A DNA stretch of 64,000 nt from CBDESN01 sp965242495 (GTDB lineage Bacteria > Pseudomonadota > Alphaproteobacteria > MPNO01), in NCBI GenBank assembly GCA_965242495.1, contig OZ251446.1, positions 3,658,001 through 3,722,000 of the forward strand. The letters run 5' to 3'. The notes under the pieces were generated by a model. It worked only from the letters and a program-made list of their open reading frames with translations, did no database searches and had not been told where the DNA came from. Positions 49,440-58,648 of the stretch are shown piece after piece. Position 1 is the stretch's first letter. Every line of letters begins with the position of its first letter. The translations under genes and the position numbers were made by a program.

Positions 49440-50762
49440 TCAGAACTGGAACAGGTATTGCGGCAGGAAGGTCGCCGTCCAGGGGACGAAGGCGACCAGC
49501 AGCAAGGTGAGCAGCTGGATCACGACGAAGGGCGCCACCCCCTTGTACATGTCGGTATAGGTCATCTCGGGCGGGGCGATCGAGCGCAGATAGAAGATCG
49601 AGGGCGCCATCGGCGGGGTCAGGTAGGAGGTCTGGAGCGCGATGCAGACCATGACCCCGAACCAGACCGGATCGATTTCGAAGGCGCGGGCCAGCGGATC
49701 GAAGATCGGCAGCGCGATCAGCAGCACCGATATCCAGTCGAGGATGAAGCCGAGGATGAAGATGATGATCAGGAACAGGACGATGACGCCGGTCGCGGTG
49801 AGGTCGAACTCGCGCACCAGATCCTCGACCAGGGTGTCGCCGCCGGCGAGGATGAAGACGCCGGCGAACATGACGCCGCCGATGACGATCATCATCACCA
49901 TCGAGGTGACCTTCACGGTGCGCATGATCGCATCGTACAGGGTGGCCCAGCGGAACTGGCCGTAGCAGACGGTCAGCACCACCGAGCCGAACGCGCCCAC
50001 CGCCGCGGCCTCGGTCGGCGAGGCGATGCCGGCGAAGATGCTGCCGAGGACGAAGGTGACGAGGGCGAGGGCCGGCACCAGCGAGGTGAGGCCGAGCCAG
50101 ATCTTCTGGCCCAACGGCATGTCGATCTCGCCATGGGCGAGTCCGGGGCCGGCGTCGCGCTGGATCATGCAGCGCAGCAGGATGTAGAGGATGAACAGGG
50201 CGACCATGGAGAAGGCCGGGATCATGATGCCGGCGAACAGGTCGCCGACCGACATCTCGACGATCGACGCATAGATGATGATGACCACCGAAGGCGGGAT
50301 GGTGGTGCCGAGCGAGCCCCCGGCGCAGACGCTGCCGGCGGCGAGGTCCTTCTTGTAGCCCGCCTGCATCATCGCCGGCACCGCCATCAGCCCGACGACG
50401 ATCTCGACCGCGCCGACGATCCCCGAACTGGCGGCGAAGATGGCGCACATCACGATGGTGGTGACGGCGAGCCCGCCGCGCAGATTGCCGAGCCACACCC
50501 GGACCGCCATGAACAGCCGTTCGGCGATGCCCGACCGTTCGAGCATCGCGCCCATGAAGATGAACAGCGGAATCGCCGCCAGGATGAAGTTGGACGAGGT
50601 GTCGCGGAGGCTGGAGTGGATCTTGGTCGGGAAGGTGTCGCCGAAATGGGCGACGCCGAACGCCAGCGAGGTCACCAGCAGGCTGATCGAGACCGGGATG
50701 CCCAGGAACACCAGGGCGAACAGGGCCGGGAACATCCACACCGCGGTGTTGACGTCGAACAT
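49440..50762 (-). CDS. dctM: TRAP transporter large permease (DctM)
   Basis: A 440-residue membrane protein with about 12-13 helices. Visible are AIPLFIFMGAMLERSG (about 62-77), GSVCAGGSLGTTIPPSVVII (as GGSLGTTIPPS, about 143-153), SPTEAAAVGAFG and TPPMAPSIFYLRS, all typical of DctM. It forms the sodium-coupled path for an organic acid together with DctQ. ATG 50762 is used; it lies 2 bp downstream of the dctQ stop. Last gene of the dctP-dctQ-dctM operon. Confidence 0.96.
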   Translation of the reverse strand: MFDVNTAVWMFPALFALVFLGIPVSISLLVTSLAFGVAHFGDTFPTKIHSSLRDTSSNFILAAIPLFIFMGAMLERSGIAERLFMAVRVWLGNLRGGLAVTTIVMCAIFAASSGIVGAVEIVVGLMAVPAMMQAGYKKDLAAGSVCAGGSLGTTIPPSVVIIIYASIVEMSVGDLFAGIMIPAFSMVALFILYILLRCMIQRDAGPGLAHGEIDMPLGQKIWLGLTSLVPALALVTFVLGSIFAGIASPTEAAAVGAFGSVVLTVCYGQFRWATLYDAIMRTVKVTSMVMMIVIGGVMFAGVFILAGGDTLVEDLVREFDLTATGVIVLFLIIIFILGFILDWISVLLIALPIFDPLARAFEIDPVWFGVMVCIALQTSYLTPPMAPSIFYLRSIAPPEMTYTDMYKGVAPFVVIQLLTLLLVAFVPWTATFLPQYLFQF

Positions 50763-50764
50763 GG

Positions 50765-51310
50765 TCAGATCGAGTCCCGCGACCTCTCGCCGCCCCGGAC
50801 CGTGAGCGGCGAGGGCAGCTTGCCCAGGATGCTGAGGAGGTGCTTCGTCGACTGGCCGACGCATTGGAGAGCGAACACGCAGACGCCGATCATGATGGCG
50901 AGGTAGAACGGCCAGATCTGCGGCCCCCACGGGCTGGTGGGCTCGAGCTCGCCCGTCCGGTAGGCCGACAGGAACTCGACGATGGCGCCTTCGCAGGCGT
51001 ACCACAGGAACCAGAACAGCAGCAGATAGGCGGCGATGTTCGCCGCGTCCTGGACCTTGCGGGGCAGCCGGGTGGACAGGAAGTCGATGCGGATGTGCTC
51101 GTTGACGAGCAGGGTGTAGCCCGCGGCCAGCAGGAAGATCGCGCCGTTGGACATATAGGCGATGTCGAACGCCCACAGCGTCGGCGCATCGAACACGCGC
51201 CGCGACACGACCTCGTAGACCATGTCGACGACCAGCCCCACGAACAGCGCCACCGCGGCCAGGGCGAAGACGAAGGAGATGCGGTCGATGAGGGTGAGGA
51301 TGCGCTGCAT
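50765..51310 (-). CDS. dctQ: TRAP transporter small permease (DctQ)
   Basis: A 181-residue four-helix membrane protein: helices at about 12-32, 52-70, 87-107 and 131-150. WAFDIAYMSNGAIFLLAAGY and HIRIDFLSTRLP are typical of DctQ. It couples with DctM in the inner membrane. 73 bp lie between the dctP stop and this ATG. Confidence 0.93.
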   Translation of the reverse strand: MQRILTLIDRISFVFALAAVALFVGLVVDMVYEVVSRRVFDAPTLWAFDIAYMSNGAIFLLAAGYTLLVNEHIRIDFLSTRLPRKVQDAANIAAYLLLFWFLWYACEGAIVEFLSAYRTGELEPTSPWGPQIWPFYLAIMIGVCVFALQCVGQSTKHLLSILGKLPSPLTVRGGERSRDSI

Positions 51311-51383
51311 CGGATGCTCGGGCGGGCCGGCCGCGGCGGGCGGGGCCGGACGCCCCGCCCGCGTCAGACGCGGCCGGATGCGG

Positions 51384-52439
51384 TCACTTCACCCGGTAGT
51401 CGGAATACTTCCGCCACTTGTCGAAGAAGGCCCAGTAGGAGTCCTGCACCTTCTGCATCCACATATTGCCCTTGGCCGCCTGCTTCTTGGCCTGGTCGGC
51501 GGTCCACTTGCGGCCCATCTTGGTGACCTCGTCGCGCAGCGACGGGTCGAGCTTGATCCAGGTGTTGCGGCCCTGGCGCAGCTTCTCCATCGCCTTCAGG
51601 TCCTCGATGCCGATGAAGACGTCGGAGTCGAAGCTGGCGAGGCGGATGGCCATGGCGAGCTTGGTCTGGAGGTCGCGCGGCAGCTTGTCGTGATCCTTGG
51701 CCCGCATCACGATCTCCTGCGAGAAGGCGGGCTGGTGGATGCCGGGGATGATGATGTATCTGGCGATCTTCTGAAGCCCCATGCGGATGTTGCTCATCGG
51801 CGTGATCCACTCGGTGCCGTCGATCACCTTGCGTTCGAGCGAGGTGTAGATGTCGCCCGGCGCCAGCACCGTCGGCGACGCGCCGAGATCCTTGAGGATC
51901 GAGGCCCAGGCGCCGGTGGTGCGGATCTTCATCCCCTTGAGGTCCTCGATCGTCCGCACCGGCTTGTGCGCGTGCAGGAATATCTCGGTCGGCCCCATGC
52001 CGCCCATGACCCAGTTCTGGAGGCCCTGGGTCTCGCGGCGGAAGTCCTGCCACAGCTTCTCGCCGCCGCCGCCGCGCAGCCAGTGGGTGAAGGCCAGCGA
52101 ATCCAGCCCCCCGGCGAGGCCGGCGAAGACGGCGTTGACCGGATCGACGTTGGTGATGAAGGCCGAGAAGCACAGGCATACGTCGGCCGTGCCCTTCTGC
52201 ACCGCCTTCCAGGAATCGAAGGCTCCGGCGAGGACGCCGACGCTGTAGCCCTTGATCTTGATCTTCTCGTCGGTCAGCGTGTGGACCCGGTCGATGAACG
52301 GATCCATGAAGGTCTTCCAGGTCGCGCTGCCGACCGGGACGTAGGAGGTCAGCTTCCACTGCGCCTGCGCCGGGGCGGCGAGCGCGCACGCCGCGACCGC
52401 GATGCCGGCCGCCGCCATACGCCATCGTCTCAAGGCCAT
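51384..52439 (-). CDS. dctP: TRAP transporter substrate-binding protein (DctP)
   Basis: Periplasmic binding protein of 351 residues. The signal peptide (MALRRWRMAAAGIAVAACAL) ends at AAPAQAQ (about 25). The DctP core has DLKGMKIRTTGAWASILKDLG (as DLKGMKIRTTG, about 162-172) with the carboxylate-binding arginine, and ERKVIDGTEWITPMSNIRMG. The ligand is probably a carboxylate; the surrounding genes suggest an aromatic or acyl acid. ATG 52439 leaves 46 bp to the upstream CoA ligase stop, so the ligase and transporter may be co-transcribed. Confidence 0.94.
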   Translation of the reverse strand: MALRRWRMAAAGIAVAACALAAPAQAQWKLTSYVPVGSATWKTFMDPFIDRVHTLTDEKIKIKGYSVGVLAGAFDSWKAVQKGTADVCLCFSAFITNVDPVNAVFAGLAGGLDSLAFTHWLRGGGGEKLWQDFRRETQGLQNWVMGGMGPTEIFLHAHKPVRTIEDLKGMKIRTTGAWASILKDLGASPTVLAPGDIYTSLERKVIDGTEWITPMSNIRMGLQKIARYIIIPGIHQPAFSQEIVMRAKDHDKLPRDLQTKLAMAIRLASFDSDVFIGIEDLKAMEKLRQGRNTWIKLDPSLRDEVTKMGRKWTADQAKKQAAKGNMWMQKVQDSYWAFFDKWRKYSDYRVK

Positions 52440-52485
52440 CGTCGGACTCCCTTTTTCGATTCCGGAGCGGTTCGGAGCGCCGATC

Positions 52486-54069
52486 CTACCCCTTCGCCCC
52501 GGCTTCGCCAAGCGGTAAATCCGGGCCGCGCTCGCGCAGCGCGCGCCGCGTCACCTTGCCCACCGGGCTGAGCGGCAGCGTATCGAGAAACTCGACCGCG
52601 CGCGGCTTCTTGTAGCCGGCGAGGAAGTCGCCGCAGAACGCCGTCAGCTCCTGCGCGGTCGCCGTCCGGCCGGGGCGCAGGACGACGAACGCCTTGACCG
52701 CCTCGCCCCATTCGTCGTCCGGCGCGCCGACCACCGCGGCCTGGGCCACCGCGGGGTGGCGGTAGAGGACATCCTCGACCTCCTTGGGGTAGACGTTGAA
52801 GGCGCCGGTGATGATCACGTCCTTCTTGCGATCGACGATGTAGAAATAGCCGTCGTCGTCGCGCCGGGCCATGTCGCCGGTCAGGACCCAGCCGTCGACC
52901 AGCGTCGCGGCGGTCTCCGCCGGGCGCCGCCAGTAGCCGGCCATGTTGTTGACCGACCGCACGGCGATCTCGCCCACCGCGCCGGGCGCGACCTCGGCCC
53001 CGTCGTCGTCGATCAGCCGCAGCTCCATCGTGGCGACCGCGCGGCCGCAGGATTCGAGCCGGTTGCCGGCCGGGGTCGCGAGATCGACGTGCTCGTCGGG
53101 CCGCAGGATCGTCGTGATCACCGGCGCCTCGCTCAGCGTGTAGACCTGGACGCAGACGGGGCCGAAGCGCTCGATCGCGGCGCGCAGCGCCGGGGCCGGC
53201 ATCGGCGCCGATGCGTAGAGCAGCATACGGAGGCTGGACAGGTCGGCGCGCCCGTCGTCCTCGCGCAGCAGCCGCTGCACCATGGTCGGCACCATGTAGA
53301 CGAAGCTCACCCGGTGACGTTCGACGTCGTCGAGGACGCGCGCCGGCTCGAACCGCTCGCGCAGGATCTGCGTCGAGCCGGCGCCGTAATGCGCCCCCCA
53401 CATGAAGTTGAGCCCGTGCGACAGATGGCCGAGGTTGAGCACGACGTCGTCGGCCGTGAGGCGCAGTTCGCGCAGCACGTCGCGGTTGACGCTGAGGAAG
53501 CTCGCATGGGTGTGGACGATGCCCTTGGGGCGCCCGGTCGTCCCGCCGGTATAGCGGATGAGGATCGGGTCGTCGTCGCCGTAGGCGACCGCCGGCGCCG
53601 CCGCATCGCCGCCGGCGACGATGTCCTCGTAGCGTTCGCAGCCGTCGCAGCGGCCGCCCACGGTGACGATCGACTTCAGCGACGGCAGGCGGTCGCGGCG
53701 CGCCAGCACCGCATCGGCGCAGGCGCCGTCGCAGATCAGCAACGCCGGCTCGCAGTCGGCCAGCGAGTACAACACCTCCTCGATATGGAAGCGGATGTTG
53801 AGCGGGACCTTGACCATGCCGCCCCGGACGATGGCGATCTCGACCAGGACGAAGGGGACGCCGTTGGGCAGGATCAGCGCCACCCGGTCGCCCCGGGCCG
53901 CGCCCAGCCGCGCGAAGGCGCGCGCCAGGCGGTTCGCCATGCGCGCGGCCTCGGCGAAGGTGACGGCGCCGCCGTCGTCGATCAGGGCGGTCTTGTCGGG
54001 CGAGTGGGCGGCGGGCGCGTCCAGGAACCGGGCCATGCCGGTATCGGGCGGCGGCGGCATGGGGGTCAC
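52486..54069 (-). CDS. AMP-dependent acyl-CoA ligase
   Basis: A 527-residue ANL ligase. Visible are IRYTGGTTGRPKGIVHTHAS (as YTGGTTGRPKGIVHTH, about 171-186), VYTLSEAPVITTIL, VLTGDMARRDDDGYFYIVDR, KKDVIITGAFNVYPKEVE and the lysine motif SPVGKVTRRALRE. GTG 54069 overlaps the enoyl-CoA hydratase stop (GTGA). It lies between a transporter and a hydratase, so it probably activates the imported acid to its CoA ester. Confidence 0.93.
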   Translation of the reverse strand: MTPMPPPPDTGMARFLDAPAAHSPDKTALIDDGGAVTFAEAARMANRLARAFARLGAARGDRVALILPNGVPFVLVEIAIVRGGMVKVPLNIRFHIEEVLYSLADCEPALLICDGACADAVLARRDRLPSLKSIVTVGGRCDGCERYEDIVAGGDAAAPAVAYGDDDPILIRYTGGTTGRPKGIVHTHASFLSVNRDVLRELRLTADDVVLNLGHLSHGLNFMWGAHYGAGSTQILRERFEPARVLDDVERHRVSFVYMVPTMVQRLLREDDGRADLSSLRMLLYASAPMPAPALRAAIERFGPVCVQVYTLSEAPVITTILRPDEHVDLATPAGNRLESCGRAVATMELRLIDDDGAEVAPGAVGEIAVRSVNNMAGYWRRPAETAATLVDGWVLTGDMARRDDDGYFYIVDRKKDVIITGAFNVYPKEVEDVLYRHPAVAQAAVVGAPDDEWGEAVKAFVVLRPGRTATAQELTAFCGDFLAGYKKPRAVEFLDTLPLSPVGKVTRRALRERGPDLPLGEAGAKG

Positions 54070-54863
54070 GCGCCGGGCGCGCCGGGCTTCCGCGCCCGGT
54101 CGAGGAACGCCGCCAGCCCGGCCCGGGCCTCGTCGGTCTCCATCGTCAGCCCGCCCAACGCGCGTTCGAGCCGCAGGCCGGTGTCCAGCGGGCCGTCGAG
54201 CCCCAGGCGCACGGCCTCCATCGTATAGCGCAGCGCCAGCGGCGAGCGGGAGGCGATGCGGCCGGCGAGGTCGAGGGCGCGCGGCATCAGCTCGTCCGCC
54301 GGCCAGACGTGGTTGACCAGCCCCAGCCGGTGCGCCTCCGCGGCCGGAATCGGCTCGCCGGTCAGCAGATATTCGTAGGCGACGCCGAGCGGCAGCAGGC
54401 GCGGCAGGCGCTGCGTGCCGCCGCCGCCGGGGATGTGGTCATGAGCGATCTCGGGCTGGCCCAGCTTCGCCCCCTCGGCGGCGACGCGGATGTGGCAGGC
54501 CATCGCCAGCTCGGTCCCGCCGCCATAGGCGTAGCCGTTGATCGCGGCGATCACCGGCTTGAACGACCGGCTCAGACATTCTTGCGCCGCCTGCCAGGCG
54601 TCGAAGGCGAGGTCGAGCGACAACGCGGTCTCGAAGCCGGTCATCTCGCGCATGTCGCCGCCGGCGGAGAAGGCGACCCCGCCGGCGCCGGTGACGACGA
54701 CCGCCCGCACCGAGTCGTCGCCGCCCACGTCGCGCATATGGGCCGCCAGCAGCCGCAGGCTGTCGATGTCGAGCGCGTTGCGGCGCTCGGGCCGGTTGAG
54801 CGTCAGCACGGCGACGCGGTCCCGGTCGCTCCGGAGGATGGTCCCGGCGCGTTCCGGCGCCAC
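54066..54863 (-). CDS. Enoyl-CoA hydratase/isomerase family protein
   Basis: Crotonase-fold protein of 265 residues. Seen are LNRPERRNALDIDSL (about 22-36), the oxyanion-hole segments AFSAGGDMREM (about 64-74) and YGGGTELAMACHIRVA (about 113-128), and QPEIAHDHIPGGGGTQRLPR (as PGGGGTQRLPR) with the glutamate of QPEI. GTG 54863. It hydrates or otherwise acts on an enoyl-CoA from the ligase product. Same transcript as the MBL gene upstream (3-bp gap). Confidence 0.93.
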   Translation of the reverse strand: MAPERAGTILRSDRDRVAVLTLNRPERRNALDIDSLRLLAAHMRDVGGDDSVRAVVVTGAGGVAFSAGGDMREMTGFETALSLDLAFDAWQAAQECLSRSFKPVIAAINGYAYGGGTELAMACHIRVAAEGAKLGQPEIAHDHIPGGGGTQRLPRLLPLGVAYEYLLTGEPIPAAEAHRLGLVNHVWPADELMPRALDLAGRIASRSPLALRYTMEAVRLGLDGPLDTGLRLERALGGLTMETDEARAGLAAFLDRARKPGAPGA

Positions 54864-54866
54864 GCT

Positions 54867-55745
54867 TCAGCCCCCGGCGTCGAAGTCGAAGCGCCACGCC
54901 GCCCCGGCGCCGCGCAGCCGCCCCGCCGCCGGGGTCGGGAAATGGGCCGGCATCACCAGCGTCCCGGCCCCGGCATGGCGGTCGAGGAAGGCCCGCCGCG
55001 CCCGCCGCGCGCCGTCGGGATCGACGCAGAAGCAGCTGTTCCAGTCGGGCTCGGCGCATTGCACCGGATGGTGCATGAGGTCGCCGCTCATGACCGCCGC
55101 CCCGCCGCCGCCCTGCACGTGGACGCAGACGTGGCCGGGCGTGTGGCCGGGCGTCGGTTCGAGCCATACCCCGCGGTCGATCTCATGGCCGCCCTCGACC
55201 AGCTCGGCCTGGCCGGCCTCGAACACCGGCAGGATGCTGTCCTCGTAATAGGGATCGTCGGCGAACCCGTCGCTCCGGTACTGCGCCTCCCAATAGGTCC
55301 ATTCGTCGCGGGCGAACAGATAGCGGGCGTTGGGGAAGGTCGGCGTCCAGCGACCGTCGAGGAGGCGGGTGTTCCAGCCGACGTGATCGACGTGCAGATG
55401 GGTGCACAGCACGACGTCGACCTCCTCCGGGCGGACGCCGGCGGCGGCGAGCCGTTCGAGCCAGGGCCAGTTCTGCATGTGATAGCGCGGCTTGCCCGGG
55501 CGCGGCTTGTCGTTGCCGCCGCAGGTGTCGACCAGGATCGTCGCGCGCGGCGTGCGGATGACGAAGCTGTGGAAGGCGAGGACCAGCAGGCCGCTCGCCG
55601 GGTCGAGCAGGCCGGGTTCGAGCCAGCCCCGATGCGCGTCGATCCCGGCCCCGGCGGCGGGGAACAGCGTCGAAGGCGGCAGCAGCGGCCCTTCCCGTTC
55701 GAGCACGCGCTCGACCGCGACGTCGCCGAACCGCCAGCCCGCCAT
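54867..55745 (-). CDS. MBL-fold metallohydrolase
   Basis: A 292-residue metallo-beta-lactamase-fold hydrolase. The zinc ligands are THLHVDHVGWN (about 115-125, HxHxDH), PTPGHTPGHVCV (about 196-207, second His) and GDLMHHPVQ (Asp, about 220). It is of the lactonase/quorum-quenching-like group by overall layout and could open a lactone intermediate, though that is only a guess. 3 bp upstream of the hydratase gene. Confidence 0.9.
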   Translation of the reverse strand: MAGWRFGDVAVERVLEREGPLLPPSTLFPAAGAGIDAHRGWLEPGLLDPASGLLVLAFHSFVIRTPRATILVDTCGGNDKPRPGKPRYHMQNWPWLERLAAAGVRPEEVDVVLCTHLHVDHVGWNTRLLDGRWTPTFPNARYLFARDEWTYWEAQYRSDGFADDPYYEDSILPVFEAGQAELVEGGHEIDRGVWLEPTPGHTPGHVCVHVQGGGGAAVMSGDLMHHPVQCAEPDWNSCFCVDPDGARRARRAFLDRHAGAGTLVMPAHFPTPAAGRLRGAGAAWRFDFDAGG

Positions 55746-55785
55746 GGCCCCGCCCTCCGCGCCCCGCCCCTCCGCGCCGGCCGCG

Positions 55786-56631
55786 CTACGCCGCCGGCCG
55801 CTCGCCGCGCACCGTGGTCCGGCGCAGGAGCCGCGTTTCCTCGGCGGGGTAATCGGTGCGGGCGTGGTTGACGCAGCGATTGTCCCACATCACCAGATCG
55901 CCCTCGCGCCAGACGTGTTCGAGGACGATCGCCGGATCCTCGGCGCAGGCGAACAGGCGCTCCAGCAGCTCGTCGCTTTCCGCCGGCGGGAGCTCCTCGA
56001 TGCGGACGGTCATCAGCCGGTTGACGTAGAGCGCCTTGCGGCCGGTCGCGGGGTGGGTGACGAACACCGGATGGGCGAAGTGGCGCACGCCCGACATGTC
56101 GGCCCTGGGTTCGGGGCGCTCGGTGCGCTTGTATTCGTGCATCTGGAGGGCGGTGCAGCCTTCGAGCCGCGCGCGCAGCGGGGCGGGAAGGTTGTCGTAG
56201 GCCGCGTACATGTCGGCGAAGCGCGTATTGCCGCCCCGGGACGGCAGGCGGATGGCGTAGAGCATCGTCGCCTTGTGCGGCCGCTCGACGTAGCACATGT
56301 CGGAGTGGAACCACATCTCGCCGTCATGGGCGAAGCCGATCGGCTCGCCGTCCTGGCGGATGTTGGTGACCATCATGACGCCGGGCAGCAGACGCTCCGA
56401 CCCGACCTCGCGCTGGCGCGGCGCGACCCCCGGCATACCGACCTCGCCGAACCGGGCGGTGAAGGCGAGCTGCCGTTCGGGCGTGAGCCGCTGATCGCGG
56501 AAGACGACGACCCGGTGATCGCGCCAAGCGTCGAGGACGGCGGCGAAGGTTTCGTCGTCGAGATCGTCGCCAAGGTCGAGGCCGCCGATTTCGGCGCCGA
56601 ACGGCGCGAGCCGCGTGACTTCGATCGTCAT
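55786..56631 (-). CDS. TauD/TfdA-family 2-oxoglutarate dioxygenase
   Basis: Fe(II)/2-oxoglutarate dioxygenase of 281 residues. The iron ligands are in WFHSDMCYVERP (H-x-D, about 108-119) and DNRCVNHARTDYP (His, about 255). The 2-oxoglutarate arginine is in TRLLRRTTVRGERP. IGGLDLGDDLDDETFAAVLDAW is a TfdA-type N-terminus. It may hydroxylate or cleave an ether, sulfonate or similar substrate. ATG 56631 is chosen over a very long chimeric frame. Same strand as the flanking genes. Confidence 0.94.
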   Translation of the reverse strand: MTIEVTRLAPFGAEIGGLDLGDDLDDETFAAVLDAWRDHRVVVFRDQRLTPERQLAFTARFGEVGMPGVAPRQREVGSERLLPGVMMVTNIRQDGEPIGFAHDGEMWFHSDMCYVERPHKATMLYAIRLPSRGGNTRFADMYAAYDNLPAPLRARLEGCTALQMHEYKRTERPEPRADMSGVRHFAHPVFVTHPATGRKALYVNRLMTVRIEELPPAESDELLERLFACAEDPAIVLEHVWREGDLVMWDNRCVNHARTDYPAEETRLLRRTTVRGERPAA

Positions 56632-56738
56632 CCGCCCCTCCGATCCCCCGCCTTTCCGATCCCGGCGCGAGGTCAGCTTACACGATGCCGGCGCGCGGCG
56701 GGAGACGCGCGGCGGGAGACGTCCGGAAGGTCCCGCGG

Positions 56739-57512
56739 TCACGGCGACAACCGGCGCCGATACATGGCCAGGACGATCTCCCGGTCGACGGCCGCGGCGC
56801 GGGCGTCGTACACGTCGCGTTCGGGCAGGGCGTAGCCATGCTTGGCGCCTTCGTGGACGGTGAAGCGATAGCGGGCCGGGCCGGACGCCATCGCCCCGGC
56901 GAGGCGGCGCGCCAGCGACGGCGGCGTGTAGGGATCGCGCGCCCCGAAGCCGCAATAGAGTTCGCCCCGGAAGCTCCCCGCCGACAGATGGGGCGAATCG
57001 CCGCGGTCCGAGACCAGCCCGGTCCCGTGCAGGCTCGCCGAGGCCCGGAAGCGGTCGGGGAAGCGCGCCGCGGCGCGGAGCGCCAGCCGGCCGCCCAGGC
57101 AATAGCCGATCGACCCCATCGCTCCCGGCCGCGCCGGCTCGCCCGCGTCCAGAAAGTCGAGCAGGGCGGCGGTGTCGTCCATCGCCATCGCGTCCGAGAG
57201 CAGCGCCAGCGGGGCGAGCGCCGCCCGGCGGTCGGGCGGATCGAGCCGGTCGAGCGAGATCATCCGGCCGTCGCCGTCGCGGAAGGCGGACCGTATCCTT
57301 CCCTGGCGGTAGTAGAGGTCGGGGACGATGCAGTAATAGCCTTCGGCCGCGATGCGCCGCGCGATGGCGAAGAGCTCCTCGCGGACGCCCCAGACGTCCA
57401 TATAGAGGACGACGGCGGGGAACGGCCCGCCCGCCTTGGGATGGGCGGCGAACGCCTCCATCCGCCCGTCCGCGGCGGCGACGTGGACTTGGCGCTGCGC
57501 CGTCGGCGCCAT
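56739..57512 (-). CDS. Dienelactone hydrolase family protein
   Basis: Alpha/beta hydrolase of 257 residues with a cysteine nucleophile in GSIGYCLGGRLAL (about C139), aspartate in CGFGARDPYTPP (about D193) and histidine in VHEGAKHGYALP (about H225). It belongs to the family that opens dienelactones in chlorocatechol and related degradation. Here it lies next to an ACMSD-like decarboxylase and a LigAB-type dioxygenase, so action on a ring-cleavage product is plausible. Confidence 0.92.
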   Translation of the reverse strand: MAPTAQRQVHVAAADGRMEAFAAHPKAGGPFPAVVLYMDVWGVREELFAIARRIAAEGYYCIVPDLYYRQGRIRSAFRDGDGRMISLDRLDPPDRRAALAPLALLSDAMAMDDTAALLDFLDAGEPARPGAMGSIGYCLGGRLALRAAARFPDRFRASASLHGTGLVSDRGDSPHLSAGSFRGELYCGFGARDPYTPPSLARRLAGAMASGPARYRFTVHEGAKHGYALPERDVYDARAAAVDREIVLAMYRRRLSP

Positions 57513-57548
57513 CGGCCGCTTCCGTCCCGGACCGCGGGCGCGCCCGGA

Positions 57549-58544
57549 TCACAGGCGCAACAGCCGCTCCGCATTGCCGCTCAGGATCAACCCGGCCTCC
57601 GCCGCGCCGATGTCGGGATGCCCGGTGACGACTTCGACCGGGCGGTCGGGGCCCATGTCGAAGCAGTAATCGCTGCCCAGCATCACGCGGTCGGCGCCCA
57701 CGAGGCCGATCAGATAGGCGAGCCCCTCCGGGGCGTGGTTGATGGTATCGTAGTGGAGGCGGCGGAGATAATCCATCGGCCCCTTCTCGAGATGGCGGAG
57801 CTCGGGTCGTTTCTTCCAGCCGTGATGCAGCCGCCCGACCAGATAGGGGAAGGCGCCGCCGGCATGGGGCAGGCAGACCTCCATGCCGGGGAAGCGGTCG
57901 AGCGCGCCGCCGAAGATGAGATGGGCCGCGGCGATCGCCGATTCGAACGGGTTGCCGAGCAGGTTGTTGAGGTAGTAGCGCCGCAGCCGCTGCGGATCGA
58001 CGACGTCGACCGGGTGCAGGAACAGCGGCAGCCCCAGCGCCTCCATGCGTTCGTAGACGGGGAAGAACTCCTCGTCGCCGAGCTCGCGCTCGCCGATCCG
58101 GGTCGCGCTGTAGACGCCCCGGACGCCGGGGATGCGGGCCGCGCGCTCGAGCTCCTTCGCCGCCAGTTCGGGCGCGCGCCAGGGCAGGGTGGCGAAGCCG
58201 ACCAGGCGCTGCGGATGTTTCGCATGCGCCTCGCCCACGGCGTCGTTGAACGCCTGGGAGAGCCGCAGCGCCAGCTCGTCGCCGGCCCATCCCACCATCG
58301 GAATGGTGAGGGAGAGCGCGTGCATCCCGACTCCCAGCTCGTCCATCTCGGCGATGCGCGCGTCGATGTCGATGAACGGCCGGGCCAGCCGCATCGGCGG
58401 CGCCGGACCGAGCGCGATGCGGGGGCCGTCGGCGTCCGAGAGGTCGCAGCCGACGCCGAACGCCGCCCCGTGCTTCTCGACCGCCCGGAGATAGTCGAGC
58501 GGGTAGAAATGCGCGTGGATGTCGATGGTCGAACGCTGCGGCAT
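57549..58544 (-). CDS. ACMSD-like amidohydrolase/decarboxylase
   Basis: A 331-residue metal-dependent amidohydrolase_2 protein of the 2-amino-3-carboxymuconate-semialdehyde decarboxylase type. The metal ligands are DIHAHFYP (H9, H11), LFLHPVD (about H157), CLPHAGGAFPYL (about H210) and the aspartate of MLGSDYCFD (about D272). ATG 58544 has a strong GGAGGA Shine-Dalgarno; the longer open frame upstream is not conserved. Divergent from the LigAB-type gene and probably part of the same pathway, decarboxylating or hydrating the ring-cleavage product. Confidence 0.92.
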   Translation of the reverse strand: MPQRSTIDIHAHFYPLDYLRAVEKHGAAFGVGCDLSDADGPRIALGPAPPMRLARPFIDIDARIAEMDELGVGMHALSLTIPMVGWAGDELALRLSQAFNDAVGEAHAKHPQRLVGFATLPWRAPELAAKELERAARIPGVRGVYSATRIGERELGDEEFFPVYERMEALGLPLFLHPVDVVDPQRLRRYYLNNLLGNPFESAIAAAHLIFGGALDRFPGMEVCLPHAGGAFPYLVGRLHHGWKKRPELRHLEKGPMDYLRRLHYDTINHAPEGLAYLIGLVGADRVMLGSDYCFDMGPDRPVEVVTGHPDIGAAEAGLILSGNAERLLRL

Positions 58545-58648
58545 GGGGCTGCCTCCTCCGGGGCGCGGGCGGGACGGTATCATGCCGACCGCGCCGGGCG
58601 TAAGATGCCGCGCCGGCAAGGAGTGGAAACGTCGAACGGAGACGCGGT